From assembly GCA_946965045.2 (NCBI GenBank), contig OX337240.1:744001-808000 (forward strand): a stretch of 64,000 nt of DNA, in the 5' to 3' direction. Positions 60,007 to 64,000 of the stretch are shown here, piece by piece (position 1 is the stretch's first letter; every line of letters starts with the position of its first letter). Origin of the DNA: Epithemia pelagica (taxonomy: Eukaryota; Bacillariophyta; Bacillariophyceae; Surirellales; Surirellaceae). The notes beneath the pieces are model-generated. The model saw nothing but the letters and a program-made list of their open reading frames with translations, had not been told where the DNA came from and did not search any database. The position numbers and the translations under genes were made by a program.

Positions 60007-60198
60007 CGAGATTTGCCCGTTCACTTTATCAATCCAGTCAAAAGAGAAGCAAAGAACGAAACCAATCATCATACTCCCATCAGAGTACTTCCAACCATTT
60101 CCCGACCCTGTCCATACAACTACTCTCTCCTCTTCCAGTGTCAAGACTTTTTGAGAAGGTGTCAAGATATCAGAAGGATCCTTCTGTTGTTACCCATC

Positions 60199-61425
60199 AT
60201 GATGGCCATGTCGAATCAACGTCATCCTTTCGAAGCGAACCGGGCTCGCAGTCTGGTGGTCACATCCCTGTTATGGATGCTGCTCTGCAGTACCGCCCCT
60301 ATATCCACAGGGGCTCTTTTATTTGGCGCTCGTCGAAGAGCCGTACTGCCAACGAGTATCCTTTCCAACGGTGACCAGCACCGTCTGGTTTCTCCACCAG
60401 AAGTACGTTCGTCACTTTTTGGACCAAGTTCGACCGAGGCTTTCTCTCGCATTCATGCATCGTCCTTGTCCTCGAGTGATGCGGCTGCGTCGGCGTCTTC
60501 TCCGTCCGACACGGACTTGCAGGCACCGAATGGAGCAGGTGCTTTGGTTCGACAGGGCCGAACGTTGAGTGCCTGGCAATCGAGATTGACCCGTCTTGGC
60601 ATGATGGCCTACATTGCCTCGCTCTGTGTGTTGCTTCCCTTGACGTTGCTTCCACAGAGGCTGGTATACATGGCGGGTCTCATGACGAAGCAACAAAAAG
60701 AACATTACGCGGTGGCAACCTCGGCCTTTTGTTGCCGATGGATGTTACGCCTCATTCCCTTTTGTCGTTTGACCTTTTATCCCTATCATCATCCCAACCC
60801 GGTCGAATCTGTGTGGGTCTGTAACCATTCCAGTCTTTTGGATGTGTTCATTTTGCTAGCGTCCGATCGACAAATGCGAGGAACCACCCGACGTCCCATC
60901 AAGATTGTGTATTGGAAAGAACTGGAAAAGAATCCAATTTGCAACATTATGTTCAAGCAAGCCGGATTTATTCCGGTTCAAATGGCTGCCAACAAGGCCG
61001 GTGAAGACAATGACTACGACAAGTCATCCTTCAAGAAACTACTCAAGGATAGCAAACAAGCCTTTGCCGATGGTTTTGATATTGGAATCTTACCCGAAGG
61101 TCAATTGAACCCCACTCCCGAAAAGGGCTTGCTTCCCGTCTTTTCGGGTGCCTTTACCTTGGCCCGCATGAGTCGTCGACCGATCCAAATGATGGCACTC
61201 CATGGCGTCCACGACTTGTGGCATCCCGTGCATGGCATGCATTGTGTGAGCCGTCACATCAAGGCACGGGCCTATCCCTACATGTTCCGATTTGCCAACT
61301 CCAAGGATTTTGTCGAGACCTTCAAGACCATTATTGGACATTTTGCGTTGCACGGTCAAGACTTGAGCGAAGACGAACAAAACAAAGTGCTGAGCAAGGT
61401 GCTCCTGTCGAGTAACAACAAGTGA
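60199..61425 (+). CDS. PlsC-type lysophosphatidic acid acyltransferase
   Basis: 408 aa from the ATG at 60199 (ATGs at 60202 and 60208 are alternatives; the longer open frame runs back into the LTR and is ignored). The acyltransferase block NHSSLLD at 209-215 provides the catalytic H-x4-D, and ILPEGQLNP (Glu300) corresponds to the EGTR/PEG acceptor-binding motif. Hydrophobic segments: ~16-40 (LVVTSLLWMLLCSTAPISTGALLFG), a signal peptide or presequence, and ~135-152. It would acylate lysophosphatidate to phosphatidate in ER or plastid membrane. The Copia 2 LTR ends 192 bp upstream, replacing the native distal promoter. Confidence 0.88.
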   Translation: MMAMSNQRHPFEANRARSLVVTSLLWMLLCSTAPISTGALLFGARRRAVLPTSILSNGDQHRLVSPPEVRSSLFGPSSTEAFSRIHASSLSSSDAAASASSPSDTDLQAPNGAGALVRQGRTLSAWQSRLTRLGMMAYIASLCVLLPLTLLPQRLVYMAGLMTKQQKEHYAVATSAFCCRWMLRLIPFCRLTFYPYHHPNPVESVWVCNHSSLLDVFILLASDRQMRGTTRRPIKIVYWKELEKNPICNIMFKQAGFIPVQMAANKAGEDNDYDKSSFKKLLKDSKQAFADGFDIGILPEGQLNPTPEKGLLPVFSGAFTLARMSRRPIQMMALHGVHDLWHPVHGMHCVSRHIKARAYPYMFRFANSKDFVETFKTIIGHFALHGQDLSEDEQNKVLSKVLLSSNNK

Positions 61426-61980
61426 GGCGGAGGAGCCAGGGAGCGTGTGTGTATGTGTTCGTTCGGAGCACCACTAAAACTGTACAATATACGAAACGGA
61501 GCGGAGGAGACAATGATCAAATCACAAGGAATGCCGAAAACCAGTGGACCATGTCTCCTGACATGTTGCTGTCGGGCTACTTACTCTATTAGGAAGGCCG
61601 GCGACCCCTATTGACTAATAGAAGGTGTGTATGTACACTAAACAATCACAGGAGTGTGTATGAGGCTACGGGAAAGGGATACGACATGGAGCTATTACTC
61701 AAACTAAATCGTAGTCTTTCACCTTGACATGACTTGTAGGTTCCTGTACCACAATGAGAATAGAAGATTCTGGTGTAGCAAAGGCGCACAGATAAACAAT
61801 CACTCAACACCTATGGACATGGCGAAATGATCGTTTGTTCTTTTCTAGGGAGTCATAAAGAAGCCTAAATGAATAAAGGATGAATGCTACTCTACGGTTG
61901 AAAACTGACACGAGTGAACATATCCTATCTTTTTGTTTTCCGTCCAATGGCGAAAAGTTGAGTTGTTGTTGTTGTTGTTG
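61426..61980. other. Non-coding convergent spacer
   Basis: About 555 bp between the acyltransferase stop and the ankyrin gene stop (convergent). It ends in a GTT trinucleotide run (61963-61981) next to the ankyrin stop codon. Confidence 0.55.
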
Positions 61981-64000
61981 TTAGTCCGTTCGACGAAGAA
62001 TCCCACTAATGGATTTTCGTCGTTTGGTCCCCTCCACGGCCGCTGTCTTGGGCGATAGCTGTGGTGTGGGACTACTACTCTCGTCCGGATCGTTCTTGTT
62101 GTTGTTGTGGAGGAGAAGATCTTGTCGGGCCGTTTCCAATTGGGGAATCGCCTTGAGGAGGGTCGGATTGAAAATGCGGGCCAAATCAAAGGGCGATTGT
62201 CCTGCGGTATTGCGCAAAAATATCGCTTCCGGAAAGCGTTCGGCCAAGAGTTTGACGACACGGACACTGGATTGCGATTGGGCACAGGCCATGTGCAAGG
62301 GTGTATCTCCCGCGACCGTGGCCGCCTCCAAGGACTTTTTCGTACGACTATTGGCCGCAGAGGCCCGAATGAGAGAGTGGCAAATGGTTTCCGATCGTTC
62401 TTGTTGCAAGGCCAAATGCAGGGGTAGGTAATTGCCATGGGAGGCAAGTTCCACCGCCTGGGGGTACACATCAATCAGTGACTGGACCATGGAACTGGAC
62501 ACGCTGGAATTGCAAATGGCCACGGCCAAGGGCGTTCGTCCTTGAGAATCTTGCGCGGCACAGGCGTGGGGGCCACACAACGCCAAGGCTTGGACCATGT
62601 CATGGGAACAAGGTTTTTGCGCACAGGCCATGTGCAAGGGTGTCACTCGTTCCGTCTGGGTGGACAACACACTGGCTTGGTGCATCCCTCGTGGCGATTT
62701 TTTGCGCCACACGTGGACCAAGCGTTCGGCGGCGGCCCCCAGTTTGGCACAATAATGCAAAGGCGACCAGTGTTGGTAATTCTGCAACAAGAGGGCACAG
62801 GTTGGGACCGTTGGGCTGCTACTATTGCTATTGCTGGTTGAGGAATCGATTCGAACACGGGTCGAAGGACTCGAACGTTTTCTTCCTTCCCGGGCGTTGC
62901 TGCTCCCCGAGTGCCACTCGGAGGTGGATTTGGACAACAATTCGGCCAGTTTGGCCGTATTGCGGTCGAGATAATACTTTGGCTGGTTCGAACCTGACGA
63001 CGACGAATGACCCATGGACCGTCGCGTTTTCTTGGGTTCCTTGTTCTTCTTCTTCTTCTTCTTCTTGTCGTGCGTCCGAATGCTTTTGGAAATGCGGGAC
63101 AAGAGCAAATGGAGGGGTGCATCGCCCGTGTCGTAGCTTTGCGCGACCAGGGCTTGCGGGTAGGCCGCAATCAAGTCGTGGCAAAAGGTCCAGGGAATGA
63201 GGCTCGGATGCACGGCGACATAGTGCAAGGGATACCACCCACGGACATCGGGCAAGGCCGCGGCATGTCGCAAGTGCTGCAACAATTGCACCAAGACGAG
63301 TTCATGGGCGCCCCGAGCAATGGCGCCATGCAACAGGGTCAGACCGCGTCGATTGGCGTGCACGGCGACGGATCGCGGAACGCGCTGCAAACATTGGCCC
63401 AGGACGTCGTGGGCGGCCAATTCGGCCGCCATGCAGGTTTCCGTACTCCGATGCTTGTATTTGGCCTTGCTCAAACCGGGACTGGCCACCAACAAATGCA
63501 AGGGCGTGTCCCCAAAGTGATTGGTCCGTTCCAACAAGTGCGGCGCCAACACGACGAGTTGTTGGAGAATGGAAAACTCCAAGACGGAAAACGAGTGAGG
63601 CGTCGTGGTGGTGGTTGTCGTGGATGGTACTTCGTGAATGGATTCCGCCGCTTCGGAGGGATGGGAGGATTCTGATTCATCAATGGGAATCAAGGCAGGC
63701 ATGGTCACACCACCATGACTGTGCGAATGTCGTCGTTTGGCTTTCGATTTGGACGACGACTTGGTGCAGGACGGAGTGGACTTTTCCGGGCGCTTGCTGC
63801 TGGAAGATGGAGGACGACTTTTGACACGACTTTGACGTTTGGCACCGTGTTTGCTGCTGCTGCTGCGGCGGCGGGGACTTTCACAACTCGAACTCCGCTT
63901 GTCCCCACGGGCGGGCGACTGGCTGTGGGGACGACTCCGACTCTTGTCACGAGGATACCGACGACTGGGTGGCCGAGACCGGGATCGTCGGGAGGACGAC
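61981..64000 (-). CDS. Arg/Ser-rich ankyrin-repeat protein (5' end beyond window)
   Basis: The frame is open from the stop at 61981 to the window edge; a GTG at 63708 and an ATG at 63702 are internal to it and probably not the start. At least ~670 residues. The upstream ~100 codons encode an Arg/Ser/Lys-rich, SR-protein-like low-complexity region (RSRSRPPSRR, SRSRPHSQSP). Then come about eight ankyrin repeats in two blocks (TPLHLLVA, LTLLHGAIARGA, YPLHYVAVHPS, APLHLLLSRI; after a Lys/Ser-rich linker, SPLHYCAKLGA, TPLHMACAQKP, TPLAVAICN, LPLHLALQQE, TPLHMACAQSQ). The C-terminus is basic. A protein-interaction scaffold, possibly nuclear because of the RS region; partner unknown. Confidence 0.82.
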   Translation of the reverse strand, partial: SSSRRSRSRPPSRRYPRDKSRSRPHSQSPARGDKRSSSCESPRRRSSSSKHGAKRQSRVKSRPPSSSSKRPEKSTPSCTKSSSKSKAKRRHSHSHGGVTMPALIPIDESESSHPSEAAESIHEVPSTTTTTTTPHSFSVLEFSILQQLVVLAPHLLERTNHFGDTPLHLLVASPGLSKAKYKHRSTETCMAAELAAHDVLGQCLQRVPRSVAVHANRRGLTLLHGAIARGAHELVLVQLLQHLRHAAALPDVRGWYPLHYVAVHPSLIPWTFCHDLIAAYPQALVAQSYDTGDAPLHLLLSRISKSIRTHDKKKKKKKNKEPKKTRRSMGHSSSSGSNQPKYYLDRNTAKLAELLSKSTSEWHSGSSNAREGRKRSSPSTRVRIDSSTSNSNSSSPTVPTCALLLQNYQHWSPLHYCAKLGAAAERLVHVWRKKSPRGMHQASVLSTQTERVTPLHMACAQKPCSHDMVQALALCGPHACAAQDSQGRTPLAVAICNSSVSSSMVQSLIDVYPQAVELASHGNYLPLHLALQQERSETICHSLIRASAANSRTKKSLEAATVAGDTPLHMACAQSQSSVRVVKLLAERFPEAIFLRNTAGQSPFDLARIFNPTLLKAIPQLETARQDLLLHNNNKNDPDESSSPTPQLSPKTAAVEGTKRRKSISGILRRTD

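Noticed and set aside
59902-60198. N-terminal extension of the acyltransferase into the Copia LTR
   Set aside because: The open frame passes through the LTR and lacks any ATG before 60199; it is an accident of the insertion.
1-64000. CRISPR array, bacterial operons or phage
   Set aside because: No regularly spaced identical repeats, no Shine-Dalgarno-linked gene strings; genes have spliceosomal introns and are eukaryotic.

Overview
This is nuclear DNA from a photosynthetic stramenopile, most likely a diatom (pennate is a guess). Reasons: short GT-AG introns (73-160 bp) in otherwise compact genes; plastid proteins whose N-termini look like an ER signal peptide followed by an aromatic residue, as in diatom bipartite plastid presequences (best seen in ferredoxin-NADP reductase); selenoprotein genes with SECIS hairpins; a chimeric gene repertoire; and two Copia LTR retrotransposons. 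All calls come from reading the sequence; no database search was run. LAYOUT. 1-12.3 kb: ordinary genes, namely a protein kinase, plastid FNR, a bZIP factor, an SDR39U1/YfcH-type epimerase, an MJ1316-domain/GGQ release-factor fusion, a patatin lipase and a coiled-coil acidic protein. A 571-bp Stowaway/mariner-like MITE lies between the kinase and FNR. 12.7-15.7 kb: a complete PIF/Harbinger DNA transposon (3005 bp, 17-bp TIRs, 3-bp AAT target duplication) with convergent transposase and Myb-like genes. 16.5-25.1 kb: a trypsin-fold protein lacking the catalytic serine, with a 7.5-kb Copia element inserted 24 bp upstream of its start codon; the 3' LTR of that element carries a nested 340-bp MITE. 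25.6-33 kb: a 2OG-Fe(II) oxygenase with an ankyrin-like C-terminus, a membrane-anchored sulfotransferase-like protein, and an SDR fused to two VOC/glyoxalase domains. 33.4-36 kb: a tandem duplication carrying two selenocysteine glutathione peroxidase genes, each with UGA at the active site, two introns and its own SECIS. 36-52 kb: AFG1-type mitochondrial ATPase, a four-exon GH2 glycosidase, an eIF4A copy broken by a nonsense codon, V-ATPase subunit H, the KEOPS kinase Bud32, ribosomal protein L27a, a kinase/PARP-like/RING multidomain protein and a secreted protein. 52.6-60.0 kb: a second, very young Copia element (one LTR difference in 240 bp) inserted 192 bp upstream of an acyltransferase start codon. 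60.2-64 kb: that PlsC-type acyltransferase and an Arg/Ser-rich ankyrin-repeat gene that runs off the window. HOW IT FITS TOGETHER. The host genes are mostly unrelated housekeeping functions (redox, lipid, translation, vacuolar acidification), each with its own promoter; there is no operon. The most notable features are the uses of UGA (selenocysteine in two GPx genes; an in-frame UGA separating gag from pol in both Copia elements), the internal-tRNA-type primer binding sites of both Copia elements, and several domain fusions.
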